Source: Marisediminitalea oceani (GTDB lineage Bacteria > Pseudomonadota > Gammaproteobacteria > Enterobacterales > Alteromonadaceae). From it: 64,000 nt of DNA. Below the pieces are notes generated by a model. The model made no database searches. It was not told where the DNA came from and saw nothing but the letters and a program-made list of their open reading frames with translations. The DNA is taken from NCBI RefSeq assembly GCF_003731635.1, contig NZ_RCUA01000033.1, forward strand, positions 91,983-155,982, read 5' to 3'. The position numbers were made by a program, and so were the translations under genes. Of the stretch, positions 44,387 to 52,527 are shown one piece after another (the first letter of the stretch is position 1; each line of letters begins with the position of its first letter).

Positions 44387-44689
44387 TTACAGAACGGCAT
44401 CAAACAGTTCAAGCCGGGGCGGGCCCGCATAGAAATCGCGGCTCTGACCTGCGCCGGCATGGGCTTTTTTAAACGCGTCAGATTTCACCCAGTTGTCAAA
44501 ACTGGCTCTGCTTTGCCAGCACACATGGGTCGAAAACAAAGTGTACTCGTCAAAAGCTTCGCCTTGTAGTAAATGGAACGACTCAAATCCCGGCACCTCA
44601 TCAAGAAAACTTTCCCGCTGTCGCCACATTTCGATAAAGGCTGTTTCACTGCCCGGTTTCACCTTAAAACGATTCATTGCAATAAACAT
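44387..44689 (-). CDS. IsdG/HmoA-type haem-degrading monooxygenase
   Basis: About 100 residues from ATG 44689 (RBS AAAGGAC); an ATG at 44716 that overlaps the previous stop (ATGA) would add nine residues. It has the ABM ferredoxin-like fold and all three catalytic-type residues of IsdG enzymes: asparagine in MNRFKVKPG, tryptophan in DNWVKS and histidine in KKAHAG. Such enzymes open haem to release iron in the cytosol. The position inside an iron-responsive region fits. It is convergent with fumC. Confidence 0.75.
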   Translation of the reverse strand: MFIAMNRFKVKPGSETAFIEMWRQRESFLDEVPGFESFHLLQGEAFDEYTLFSTHVCWQSRASFDNWVKSDAFKKAHAGAGQSRDFYAGPPRLELFDAVL

Positions 44690-44712
44690 CTGACTGTCCT
44701 TTTCAATAAAAG

Positions 44713-44937
44713 TCATTCACTATCGTGATCTCTGGTCCTAAGTGGCGCAACCACCATTTTCAAAAACAAGGTTGCCAGCGCCGTTATTAAACTGGTAAAC
44801 AGAGCCCAGTGTAGCGCTTTGTCAGCCTCCACTTCGAGGCTAAGCAAAATAAAGAACACGGCAAAATAAGCAAGCCCGGCTGAAATGATGACCGCCGAAT
44901 AGTGTAATACATTATTGATAAGCGTATCTTTATTCAC
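44713..44937 (-). CDS. Small two-helix membrane protein (74 aa)
   Basis: 74 residues with two membrane helices (about 14-36 and 42-64) and a charged C-terminal tail. The stop overlaps the alternative start of the haem-monooxygenase gene, so the two are coupled. No family recognised. It might relate to haem or metal traffic by context only. Confidence 0.6.
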   Translation of the reverse strand: MNKDTLINNVLHYSAVIISAGLAYFAVFFILLSLEVEADKALHWALFTSLITALATLFLKMVVAPLRTRDHDSE

Positions 44938-44975
44938 TTGATTCTCCGCTAGCTGCCATGGCCCTCAGGCACAGG

Positions 44976-45656
44976 TTAATCGTGTTTTGCGTTCAGCACA
45001 TCATTTTTGGGCTGCGAACCAGCGTCCAGAAATCCATCGATAACCGTTTGTTCATGCTCAGTAAATGCGCTGTTGAAATTGTCCGGATGAACAGGAATAG
45101 CGCGCCGTAGCGGCGGAGCGACACGTTCATTGGCGCGCGCCAGTTGCCGGGTAAATTGAGCCGGTGAGATACGGTTATAAGTGAAGACGCCAGGTTTACC
45201 GCTATCGGTTGTAGGCGTTAACAAATCATCATGCTCTAACAAAAATGCATGTTTAAACACCGCCTGGGATTTGCTGAAGTCAGCGTTGGTGCTGCGCAGC
45301 AGGGCGGCCTCTGGCAGCGCTTTGATTCGAACTGTATCGTTGTTTTTCTGCCAGGTAACACCACAAACACTAATAACCAATGCGGTACTTCGCGTTGCGG
45401 TGACTGCTCGGGCGAAGGGTGAGTCCGACGGCAGCTTTTCCAGCGTTTCGACCACACTAGCCAGGGAGTCCCGCGATAACTTTTCCAGTGTCACAACCCC
45501 ACTGTTGGCGGTATAAGTCAGTTTGAGGGTATTTTCCAGATAATACACCTCACCGGTATCCTGCCAGATGGAACCGCCAGGTTGCTCTGGTTGGCTAACA
45601 TCGGTTTTCTTAGCGGTGCTGTTGAAACGTTTTAATAGCCCGGGTAACACTATCAC
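44976..45656 (-). CDS. Hypothetical protein (226 aa)
   Basis: 226 residues, soluble, with no clear signal peptide (MIVLPGLLKRFNSTAKK). A beta-rich middle section (TLKLTYTANSGVVTLEKL) and a helical C-terminal part (SPAQFTRQLARANERVAPPLRRAIPVHPD). I do not recognise a family. It lies 38 bases upstream of the small membrane-protein gene on the same strand and may share its transcript. Confidence 0.55.
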   Translation of the reverse strand: MIVLPGLLKRFNSTAKKTDVSQPEQPGGSIWQDTGEVYYLENTLKLTYTANSGVVTLEKLSRDSLASVVETLEKLPSDSPFARAVTATRSTALVISVCGVTWQKNNDTVRIKALPEAALLRSTNADFSKSQAVFKHAFLLEHDDLLTPTTDSGKPGVFTYNRISPAQFTRQLARANERVAPPLRRAIPVHPDNFNSAFTEHEQTVIDGFLDAGSQPKNDVLNAKHD

Positions 45657-45731
45657 CTTCCCAAAAAGTAAACCTGAAGCTGATACGGCAAGAGCTGAAA
45701 ACTGGTTTATTCCAAACGCCTTATCAGATGC

Positions 45732-46127
45732 CTAGTGATGCGGTCGGCTCCAGATAAAAGCCATAACGGCGCATAGCGTTATCCCTTGGATAATAAGAAG
45801 CGCCGGGCGTAGCTCCATTACTATTGAAATGGTGTAAACCACTAACACCGATGCCGTAGCTGCATATTTCGCCGCCGGGCTAATTGCACCGCTACGTTGC
45901 CAGTCGGCTATTGCCGGGCCAAAGATCCGATGATTAATTAACCAGTCATGGGCGCGATTAGAGGAGCGGGCAAAACAGTAAGCCGCCAGTAGCATAAAAG
46001 GCACCGTAGGTAATAAAGGCAATACCGCGCCAATCCCGCCTAACACCACACAAGACAAGCCCAGTAATAACCAGACAGGACGCATCACTGACGAGCGGGA
46101 AGGACTACAACATCTTGGCTCACTCAC
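45732..46127 (-). CDS. YbaN-like DUF454 inner-membrane protein
   Basis: 131 residues with three or four membrane helices. The DUF454 pattern is clear: GLSCVVLGGIGAVLPLLPTVPFMLLAAYCFARSS followed by HDWLINHRIFGPAIADW. E. coli YbaN is of this family; its function is unknown. The 358 bases beyond its start, up to the azurin gene, hold no supported gene. Confidence 0.85.
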   Translation of the reverse strand: MSEPRCCSPSRSSVMRPVWLLLGLSCVVLGGIGAVLPLLPTVPFMLLAAYCFARSSNRAHDWLINHRIFGPAIADWQRSGAISPAAKYAATASVLVVYTISIVMELRPALLIIQGITLCAVMAFIWSRPHH

Positions 46128-46485
46128 ATTTACACCTTACATTTTTCGAAGCTTACCAGGTTGTTTGCTTTGCAGCTTACAAACCGAGGGGGCTCGTCTC
46201 AGTACTTACCTGAAGCTTAGCAGCCACCCCATATTCTGCCAGTGCTATAACAAGCTGATATTGTGAATATTATTAATACAAAACCAGGCGATACCAGATG
46301 AATAAACCAGCTATTAGTAAGCATAAGTTACCGGTGCGGGGGATACAAATTTTAGCTTAGGAGGATATGCTTAGCGACCAACCAGTATCAGGTTTCGTCA
46401 CCAGCTGTAGAGCACGTGGAACGCTGAAGATATTCGAAGGTAATGAGCTAACCGCCCTTTGCTGAGGGCGATTAGCCTGGATGGG

Positions 46486-46932
46486 TTAGTTAACGATAAA
46501 CGCGCCCTTCATGATGGCAAAGTGGCCAGGGAATGAGCAAAAGAACGTGTAGTCTTCACCGGCAGTTAAACCAGCAACATCTACCGTAATGGTCTCCTGC
46601 TCTCCACCGCCAATAATTTTGGTGGCCGCAATAATACGCTCATCGCCCGGTGGCAGGTAATTGTTATCCGGACCTGCTTTCAGAGCGCCGTTAACAATTT
46701 CCTGGGCATCGGCAGTGGTTGATAAAACCCAGTTATGGCCCATGTATTTCTTGTCCAGCTGTCCGGTATGCTTCAGCGTTACCTCAAAGGTATCGCACGA
46801 GGCAGGCACAGACATTTCTTTCATGTTGAACTGCATCATATCGTTACTTTCGATAGTCACAGCGCACTCATCAGCCAGGGTAAAACTGCTAAAGGCTACT
46901 AACAAAAACGCTAAACACTTTTTCATAGACAT
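46486..46932 (-). CDS. Azurin (type 1 blue copper protein)
   Basis: 148 residues from ATG 46932 (a second ATG lies at 46926); the longer frame to 46986 lacks a signal peptide at its start. The signal ends at TLA. The mature sequence ECAVTIESNDMMQFN is azurin-like. Copper ligands are visible: histidine in MGHNWVLS, cysteine in YTFFCSFPGH, histidine in the same segment and the axial methionine in FAIMKG. It carries electrons in the periplasm, typically to cytochrome oxidases, peroxidases or nitrite reductase. Confidence 0.93.
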   Translation of the reverse strand: MSMKKCLAFLLVAFSSFTLADECAVTIESNDMMQFNMKEMSVPASCDTFEVTLKHTGQLDKKYMGHNWVLSTTADAQEIVNGALKAGPDNNYLPPGDERIIAATKIIGGGEQETITVDVAGLTAGEDYTFFCSFPGHFAIMKGAFIVN

Positions 46933-47056
46933 ACTCTCATCTGTTAAATGAGTATATATGTAACACCCGGCATAATGGATTAACATTATCCCTTAAGCCG
47001 CATCTGTACTACTTATGAACTACTGCCTGATTAGTATTTGCTGCCAGTGCTGCGGA

Positions 47057-48532
47057 CTAGTAAGTATCGCGATGATAACGCTGTTCATCAATAAGCTGCA
47101 TTAATGCGTCTTCACCAAGTATGTCAGTGAGCGTCTGGTGCACCGCCTGCCCCATCCCCTGATGGCTGCCACACACATAAATATGCGCTCCCCTGGCAAT
47201 TATGTTTTGCAGTTCATCGGCTGCCGCTACCATGACATCCTGTACATACTGGCCGGGCTCGCCTCGCGAATAGGCCTGCTGAATTTTAAGCCCGGCAAAC
47301 CCTGTTTGCCACGTTTCAAATGCGGCAGGGATAACATTGTCCAGTTGCGGCGACTGCTCACCATAAATTAACCAGATGTCGGCATCACTGTTAGCATAAT
47401 ATCGCTTTGCCAGTTGTGCCCGAATGCCAGCCAGGCCACTGCCCGCGCCAATGAGCACAAGCGGTACATCAAGTTGCGCAATATGGCATAGCGGATTGTC
47501 CTTCACGTAGGCACAAAATGGCTCTTCACTGCCCGCATAGGTGGTCAGCCAGCCGGAGCCGATACCTGGCGTACCATCAGGGTGATACTGTTTTCTGACA
47601 ATCAGTTTTAGCTGCCCTTCTTCAGGTACCGATGCAATGCTGTAACTGCGCAGAGGTAGCAAGGGCATCTTTAAAATCTGTTGCTCTTTGTTCCCAGCCC
47701 CGGCTAAATCCGTCAGTTGGCGGGTTTGCAATACAAGCTTAAGCGGGGTTGGCGTGCCCTCAACAGCAATAGCAGTATCCGGGTTGAGTTCATACTTGTT
47801 AAGCCATTCAGCAATGGCCGTGCTAGCGTTATGGGGCTGAATATCGAGAATGTCACCGGCCTGCCAGGCGGGCAATGCCTGATCGGCATCCAGTGTCACC
47901 ATAAAGAGTTCCCGGCCATCTGCACTGTTGAGTTGCTGTTGCTCAGTGACCCGCCAGGTCCTGGCTTTAAAAGGGCTTTCGGCACTCTGAGAAACGTCAC
48001 CCGGCAGGGGCTGCGACTGTGCCCGGTCGATTGTTTCCAGCTCAGCGATGGCCGTGGCACCGGATTGTTGAAGGGCATCATCGAGTAGTTCGCCAAAGGC
48101 ACAAAACGCCGGGTACTGACTATCACCCAGAGCGATTACCCGGTAAGAAAGGGATTGCAGTAATGCAGTATTGTGCTGTTTATTATGCTGGTGAAGCGCC
48201 CGGTAAAAACGTCGGCCGTTATCGGGTGGCTCGCCGTCACCATAGGTACTAACCACAAATAATGCATCGTTTGCTTTTCGCAATGTATCAATGGCCAGAT
48301 CGTTAAGCGCGATAACTTTCACCGGGCGATCTGAACCCAGCAACTCAGCCTGGTATTCGGCCAACTGTTTTGCCGTGCCGGTTTGGCTGGCGTAAGCCAC
48401 AATAAACGCACCGGTAGTGACATGCCGCCGCTCTCGTTGCCGGGCATAATGGCTAACAATGATAAAGCCTACCCATGCGCAATAAGCCAGGCAAAGGGCA
48501 ATAGCCAGCCACAGTCGTTGATTATCCGTCAT
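47057..48532 (-). CDS. Membrane-anchored flavodoxin/FAD/NADPH reductase (CysJ-like)
   Basis: 491 residues. An N-terminal membrane helix (about 8-28) is followed by a flavodoxin domain with ASQTGTAKQLAE, VSTYGDGEPPDNG and ALGDSQYPAFCAFG, then an FAD domain with LRSYSIAS and an NAD(P) domain with LIGAGSGLAGIRA, ending RYHRDTY. This is the diflavin plan of sulfite reductase alpha subunits and P450 reductases, but with a membrane anchor. It lies 22 bases after a PepSY-TM gene. Such pairs are thought to reduce ferric siderophores or periplasmic iron. Confidence 0.85.
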   Translation of the reverse strand: MTDNQRLWLAIALCLAYCAWVGFIIVSHYARQRERRHVTTGAFIVAYASQTGTAKQLAEYQAELLGSDRPVKVIALNDLAIDTLRKANDALFVVSTYGDGEPPDNGRRFYRALHQHNKQHNTALLQSLSYRVIALGDSQYPAFCAFGELLDDALQQSGATAIAELETIDRAQSQPLPGDVSQSAESPFKARTWRVTEQQQLNSADGRELFMVTLDADQALPAWQAGDILDIQPHNASTAIAEWLNKYELNPDTAIAVEGTPTPLKLVLQTRQLTDLAGAGNKEQQILKMPLLPLRSYSIASVPEEGQLKLIVRKQYHPDGTPGIGSGWLTTYAGSEEPFCAYVKDNPLCHIAQLDVPLVLIGAGSGLAGIRAQLAKRYYANSDADIWLIYGEQSPQLDNVIPAAFETWQTGFAGLKIQQAYSRGEPGQYVQDVMVAAADELQNIIARGAHIYVCGSHQGMGQAVHQTLTDILGEDALMQLIDEQRYHRDTY

Positions 48533-48554
48533 TCAAACTGCTCCCCGCCCGGCA

Positions 48555-49154
48555 TCAATGGATAAAGACCAGTGCGATGACCACCGGGATCAATAACCCC
48601 AGCGCGGTAACGGGCCAGGTTGACTGCTTGTGAGAGGCCTGTTTTACCAGTAACCATAATCCGGTCAGGGTAAACACAATCATGGCAATGGCTATTACAT
48701 CGATAAACACAAACCACACCGGCCCGGTATTACGGCCTTTGTGTAAATCATTAAAATAAGCAATCCAGCCGCGCTCTGTGCCTTCATATAGCAGCGCTGC
48801 GTCATCCACGTTGATGGCCAGCCAGCGATCGGCGCCCGGCCCCGGCCAGGCCAGGTAAAACTCCATACCATCAAATTCGCCGGCCACATCAGCCGGAACA
48901 CTAATACTGTGTTCACTGGCCAGCCACTGGCGAACCGGTTGTGGCGCAGGCATTTCTGCCATGGGTAAGTCCTGTAAGTGCGTTAACACATCAGCGGGCA
49001 CTTCACTTTCTATAGTAGTAACTGAGATCGATGCAGGGATCACTGCGGCGTGATTAAGCGTAATGCCGGTAACGGCAAATAACAGCATGCCAACCAGCGA
49101 AACGGCAGCACTGATCCAGTGCCATTGACGGGCCGTGCCCAGTGAAAATCGCAT
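48555..49154 (-). CDS. PepSY-associated transmembrane protein
   Basis: 199 residues with an N-terminal membrane helix (WISAAVSLVGMLLFAVTGITLNH), a periplasmic PepSY-type domain (to about residue 140, ending FNDLHKGRNTGPVW) and two further helices. Histidines in RQWHW, NHAA and NDLHKG could be haem ligands, as in PepSY_TM ferric reductases. A Fur-box-like site is about 100 bases upstream. Together with the diflavin reductase this makes a plausible inner-membrane electron path for ferric reduction. Confidence 0.8.
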   Translation of the reverse strand: MRFSLGTARQWHWISAAVSLVGMLLFAVTGITLNHAAVIPASISVTTIESEVPADVLTHLQDLPMAEMPAPQPVRQWLASEHSISVPADVAGEFDGMEFYLAWPGPGADRWLAINVDDAALLYEGTERGWIAYFNDLHKGRNTGPVWFVFIDVIAIAMIVFTLTGLWLLVKQASHKQSTWPVTALGLLIPVVIALVFIH

Positions 49155-49250
49155 AACGAAATACCCTTATCGTTGCTATGCAGTGCGTGCTGTGAACCCA
49201 TTGGAAACAGGAATATCCTGGCTGTCAGGGCACCTTTGTGGAAAAGTAAA

Positions 49251-49265
49251 TGATAACCATTTTTA
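49251..49265 (-). promoter_or_regulatory. Fur-box-like site before the PepSY/flavoreductase operon
   Basis: TGATAACCATTTTTA matches the Fur consensus at 11 of 14. It lies 97 bases upstream of the PepSY gene start. Confidence 0.6.
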
Positions 49266-49374
49266 TTTAGCCGTCAACACGCATGTACTACACTGGTCTC
49301 GGGAATCAGGGGTTTAAACTTTATGAGGGCTGTAAAACTGAGAGTGGGGAGTAAAACAAACCAGGGTTATGCTA

Positions 49375-49405
49375 CCGCGGATGCTGGCTGATCAGGCATC
49401 CGCGG
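49375..49405 (-). terminator. Perfect hairpin after the glutaredoxin gene
   Basis: CCGCGGATGC and GCATCCGCGG form a 10-base perfect stem with an 11-base loop, 15 bases past the glutaredoxin stop. There is no T-run on the minus strand, so termination would need help. Confidence 0.5.
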
Positions 49406-49420
49406 CATCAATTGAAGTAT

Positions 49421-49795
49421 TCAGGCAGGGCCAAACTGGTCGTTGAGGTAAACAATAATTTGCTTGGATTCGTAAAGCCACTCTTCCCGGCCATCGCTGT
49501 GCTGAATACGTAAACAAGGCACCTGCACTTTACCGCCGCCCTGGATCAGTTCTTCGCGGTGCGGTGAGCCCTGCACGGCGCTGCGCTTTTCAATGGGTAC
49601 GCGCAGTTTATGAATGGCCCGGCGGGTTTTGACACAAAACGGACAGGCAAAAAAGTGGTAAAGGGTCATCCCCTGGGCAGCCTGAGCAACCTTTTGCTGT
49701 GCTTCCGGGGTACGCTTCACCCGACTCCAGCGGGTTAATACATCAACGGATACAATAACCAGACCCAGTGCGTTGCGAACAAGTTTTACAATCAT
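49421..49795 (-). CDS. Glutaredoxin-like protein with N-terminal hydrophobic segment
   Basis: 124 residues. A short hydrophobic N-terminal stretch (LGLVIVSVDVL) and a charged linker precede a glutaredoxin domain with active site CPFC (C51, C54) in FFACPFCVKTRRAI, the cis-proline segment VQVPCLRI and the glutathione-binding LYESKQI. It reduces disulfides with glutathione. It is probably attached to the inner membrane facing the cytosol. Confidence 0.85.
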   Translation of the reverse strand: MIVKLVRNALGLVIVSVDVLTRWSRVKRTPEAQQKVAQAAQGMTLYHFFACPFCVKTRRAIHKLRVPIEKRSAVQGSPHREELIQGGGKVQVPCLRIQHSDGREEWLYESKQIIVYLNDQFGPA

Positions 49796-49847
49796 TAACT
49801 GAATGTCCTTGGGTTGAAAAAAGAACGCAGTATAGTCTTTTTAACCG

Positions 49848-50564
49848 TTAAGAAAAAACCGTGTGACGAGAAAAAGCGCGGATTAATCCCGAGAACAATT
49901 CATCGGTAGTGAGTGAATCGGCAAGATGGCGATTTAGACAGGTGTGGGCGTTCAGCTTCACTCTGTCGGGGATATTATTGAATTCGTTACACGCATTCAC
50001 CGGCGGAATAATGCTTTCCAGCACATCATCAATCAGCAGGCAGGCATGCGCCAGCACTATTCTGCGCCCGCCCGGGGCGGTCAGCACGCGCTGCGCCGTG
50101 CCTACAATCTTCTGGCCGTTAATGTTCAGGTTATAATCGCCATCACAATAAGCATACGCGGTAGCATGAATGTCGGCGCTGATATCCAGGGCGGCAAAGA
50201 ACGCCAGCAAATTATCACAAAGCTGCTGATAAGCGCCTTTAACCGAATAAGACTGCGTTGCAGTTAAGGTGTACATATGAGCAATATTCAGCATGGCAGG
50301 GCTTTGTGGCACCGGCGAACCGCCTGAACGACGCTGCAAAATGTCCCAGCCCCGTTGAGCCAGCCACTCACTTAACGGCTCGGTTTTCTGCCACTTTCTG
50401 CCTGCCGGTAAAACGATGGCCGGCGCCGTGCAGCGCCACAATAATAAAGCCTGATTAAAGTTGCCCTGCTTTACCTGCTCCAGCAGCAGTTGTTCTTTTT
50501 CCATTGCCTTATCACAGGTAGTGGCCGGCAACCGAACTACCCGGTGCTTTTGTTTATCGGTCAT
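49848..50564 (-). CDS. Lipoate-protein ligase A-like protein
   Basis: About 238 residues from ATG 50564; a GTG at 50615 would add 17. Features of the biotin/lipoate A/B ligase fold are RRSGGSPVPQSPAMLNI (the RRxGGG motif, with one changed position) and the catalytic-lysine segment GDYNLNINGQKIVGTAQR. It is shorter than E. coli LplA (337) and lacks its C-terminal domain. Probable role: attachment or transfer of lipoate or octanoate. No lipoyl-domain gene is adjacent. Confidence 0.75.
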   Translation of the reverse strand: MTDKQKHRVVRLPATTCDKAMEKEQLLLEQVKQGNFNQALLLWRCTAPAIVLPAGRKWQKTEPLSEWLAQRGWDILQRRSGGSPVPQSPAMLNIAHMYTLTATQSYSVKGAYQQLCDNLLAFFAALDISADIHATAYAYCDGDYNLNINGQKIVGTAQRVLTAPGGRRIVLAHACLLIDDVLESIIPPVNACNEFNNIPDRVKLNAHTCLNRHLADSLTTDELFSGLIRAFSRHTVFS

Positions 50565-50675
50565 CAACGTTGCAATTAACTGTAAATACCCTGGCCGAAT
50601 CACACCACAATCCACAGGCGCTGGCCAGCAGATTTATGTAACCCATGTTAACCTTCTTACAAAAGCCGCCGAAGC

Positions 50676-51326
50676 CTAGCGCTGAGAACTGCCAAACAAC
50701 GCTTTCATTTGATTGGCCAGTTCAACAAATTTCTCTTTAATGGTGCGTTTAAGGCCAATATCCACACCGCCCATTAGTACAAAGCCTTCCACGGTGATGG
50801 TCGGTGCCTGCCTATCAGCAATTGAAGGAGCTTTGTTATCGAGGCCGCCCATCAAACAAAACGCTTTGGTCACAACGTTAACGTTTTCCGGTACCTTTAT
50901 GTCGATCCCACCCATAATACACAGGGTTTTGATGGTGACATTGGGGGTGGTAAATTCGGCATCGGTGAAGTCGATATCGGAGCCGCCCATGATATTCAAT
51001 ACGCGAATTTCGGCCGGCACTTTCCAACGCCCTGAACGATCCGAACCGCCCATAATGTTGATCACCGTTTCATTGTCCGGCACATCACCAGCGCTGTAAT
51101 TAATATTGAGCTTTTTCTCTTTTTCGCGGGTGTAATCACCATCAACCTGCATGGTGAGATCGGCCGCAAGACCGGCTATTTCCTGATGGTCCTTGCTGGC
51201 CATCGCTTTATCCAGCCGGCGTTCAAACGCATCGGCCGAAATCACTCCATGACTGTAGTGATAAATCAGCTTGTCGATGACTTCTTCCCTGACCTGTTCG
51301 ATAGGACGATCTTCAAGTTTAACCAT
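50676..51326 (-). CDS. DUF1707/LiaF-like protein with four MGGxD repeats
   Basis: 216 residues without signal peptide or membrane helix. The N-terminal 60 residues are a DUF1707-type helical domain (IDKLIYHYSHGVISADAFERRLDKAMAS). The rest is a beta-helix-like array with four repeats of (I/L)MGGxD (INIMGGSD, LNIMGGSD, LCIMGGID, FVLMGGVD; a related FCLMGGLD makes a fifth), as in the C-terminal domain of LiaF-type envelope-stress proteins. Its function here is unknown. Signalling of envelope stress is an inference. Confidence 0.75.
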   Translation of the reverse strand: MVKLEDRPIEQVREEVIDKLIYHYSHGVISADAFERRLDKAMASKDHQEIAGLAADLTMQVDGDYTREKEKKLNINYSAGDVPDNETVINIMGGSDRSGRWKVPAEIRVLNIMGGSDIDFTDAEFTTPNVTIKTLCIMGGIDIKVPENVNVVTKAFCLMGGLDNKAPSIADRQAPTITVEGFVLMGGVDIGLKRTIKEKFVELANQMKALFGSSQR

Positions 51327-51567
51327 GACGGTGGCTCCCTGTATTATTCTTTGCCATTTAAACTGCGTACTTTAAAGCAATTGCCGCGCCAGTTAATAAA
51401 CCATTAATTTTCATTTACTTATCGAAATAAGCATTCCGCCGAATCGACCTTTAACACTAAGTGTTGGTCAATTACACCGCTTAGTGGTCTGTCTGGCAAA
51501 CCATAAGGCATGTTGATTAACCGTTAAATCTGCTACATTACGGTGTTTTACGCAGAACTCTTAATCA

Positions 51568-52482
51568 ATGATAATGCTTATGCCTTCACTTTCTTTCCCT
51601 GAAAACGCACTTCGCGCCGTGTTTTTTGCCCTGGTACTGGCTGCCACCGGCTGCAGCAGCACGCCATCGAACGTCGACGGCGAAGTTACCATCGCCGAAG
51701 CTGATACCTTCGATGAAATTGCCCCCGTTGTGGCAAACCTCAATAGCCAGTACGGTGCCGAAAATGTCCTTATCGTTGCCGATATCGATAATACCCTGCT
51801 GACCAGTGCCACCGATCTGGGCGGCGATATCTGGTACCAGTGGCAACGCGGTAAACTGGCGGTTAAGCCGACGCCGGAACAACAAGTGAGCTGTCTGTTT
51901 GAAGACACTATCAGCCTGCTCTACGAACTGGCGCCAATGAACCTTACCGAACCTCAGGTCCCGGCGTTACTCAATAATTGGCAGGAAGCCGGCAATACGC
52001 TGTTGTTACTCACTTCCCGCGCGCCGAAAAATCGTGCGGCAACTGAGCGCGAACTGTTGCGCCACGGCATTGATGTTAGCCAGGCAGCGCTAACACCAGT
52101 TGATAACACTAACCCGGTTTACCGCGAAAAGCTTGAGCGTGAAATGAGCTATAGCCGCGGCCTGATGATGACCACAGGTATGAACAAGGGCACCATGCTG
52201 GAGTGGATCTTAAACGCCACCGAGCGCCAGTTCGACGCCATCGTTTTTGTTGACGATTCGCATACCAATATCGAAAACATGGATAACGCCTGGCAGCAGC
52301 ACAACACCGATATGCGGATTTTTCATTACACCCACGTAGAAGCCGAGCGCAAAAAGCTGCAGGGGCAGGTACTCACAGAGGTGCAGGCGGAGCGGATGGC
52401 CAACGATTACGCAAAGTTAATCGCCACGCTCAATAGCATTTTCCCGGCCCGTCAGAATGATGGGCAATGCCTCGGCCAGTAA
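51568..52482 (+). CDS. DUF2608 HAD-like lipoprotein phosphatase
   Basis: 304 residues. Lipoprotein signal peptide with lipobox-like LAATGCSS (cysteine near residue 29). The HAD-like core has motif I VADIDNTLL, motif II LLTSRAPKNR, a lysine in NKGTML and motif III FVDDSHTN, the DUF2608 pattern. Such proteins are probable periplasmic or outer-membrane phosphatases; the substrate is unknown. It is convergent with the ABC transporter genes. Confidence 0.8.
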   Translation: MIMLMPSLSFPENALRAVFFALVLAATGCSSTPSNVDGEVTIAEADTFDEIAPVVANLNSQYGAENVLIVADIDNTLLTSATDLGGDIWYQWQRGKLAVKPTPEQQVSCLFEDTISLLYELAPMNLTEPQVPALLNNWQEAGNTLLLLTSRAPKNRAATERELLRHGIDVSQAALTPVDNTNPVYREKLEREMSYSRGLMMTTGMNKGTMLEWILNATERQFDAIVFVDDSHTNIENMDNAWQQHNTDMRIFHYTHVEAERKKLQGQVLTEVQAERMANDYAKLIATLNSIFPARQNDGQCLGQ

Positions 52483-52527
52483 GGCTGTTGTTAAAGACCC
52501 GGCGGTCTGCCGGGCCTTACCTGGTTA

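Noticed and set aside
46367..46465. 32-codon ORF with an AGGAGG just upstream, between azurin and the YbaN-like gene
   Set aside because: The spacing of AGGAGG to the ATG is only two bases, the peptide has no recognisable features and the region looks non-coding.
46972..46989. ATAATG-N6-CATTAT inverted repeat upstream of azurin
   Set aside because: It does not match the Fur, Fnr or NtrC consensus well and is common in AT-rich promoters. No regulator can be assigned.
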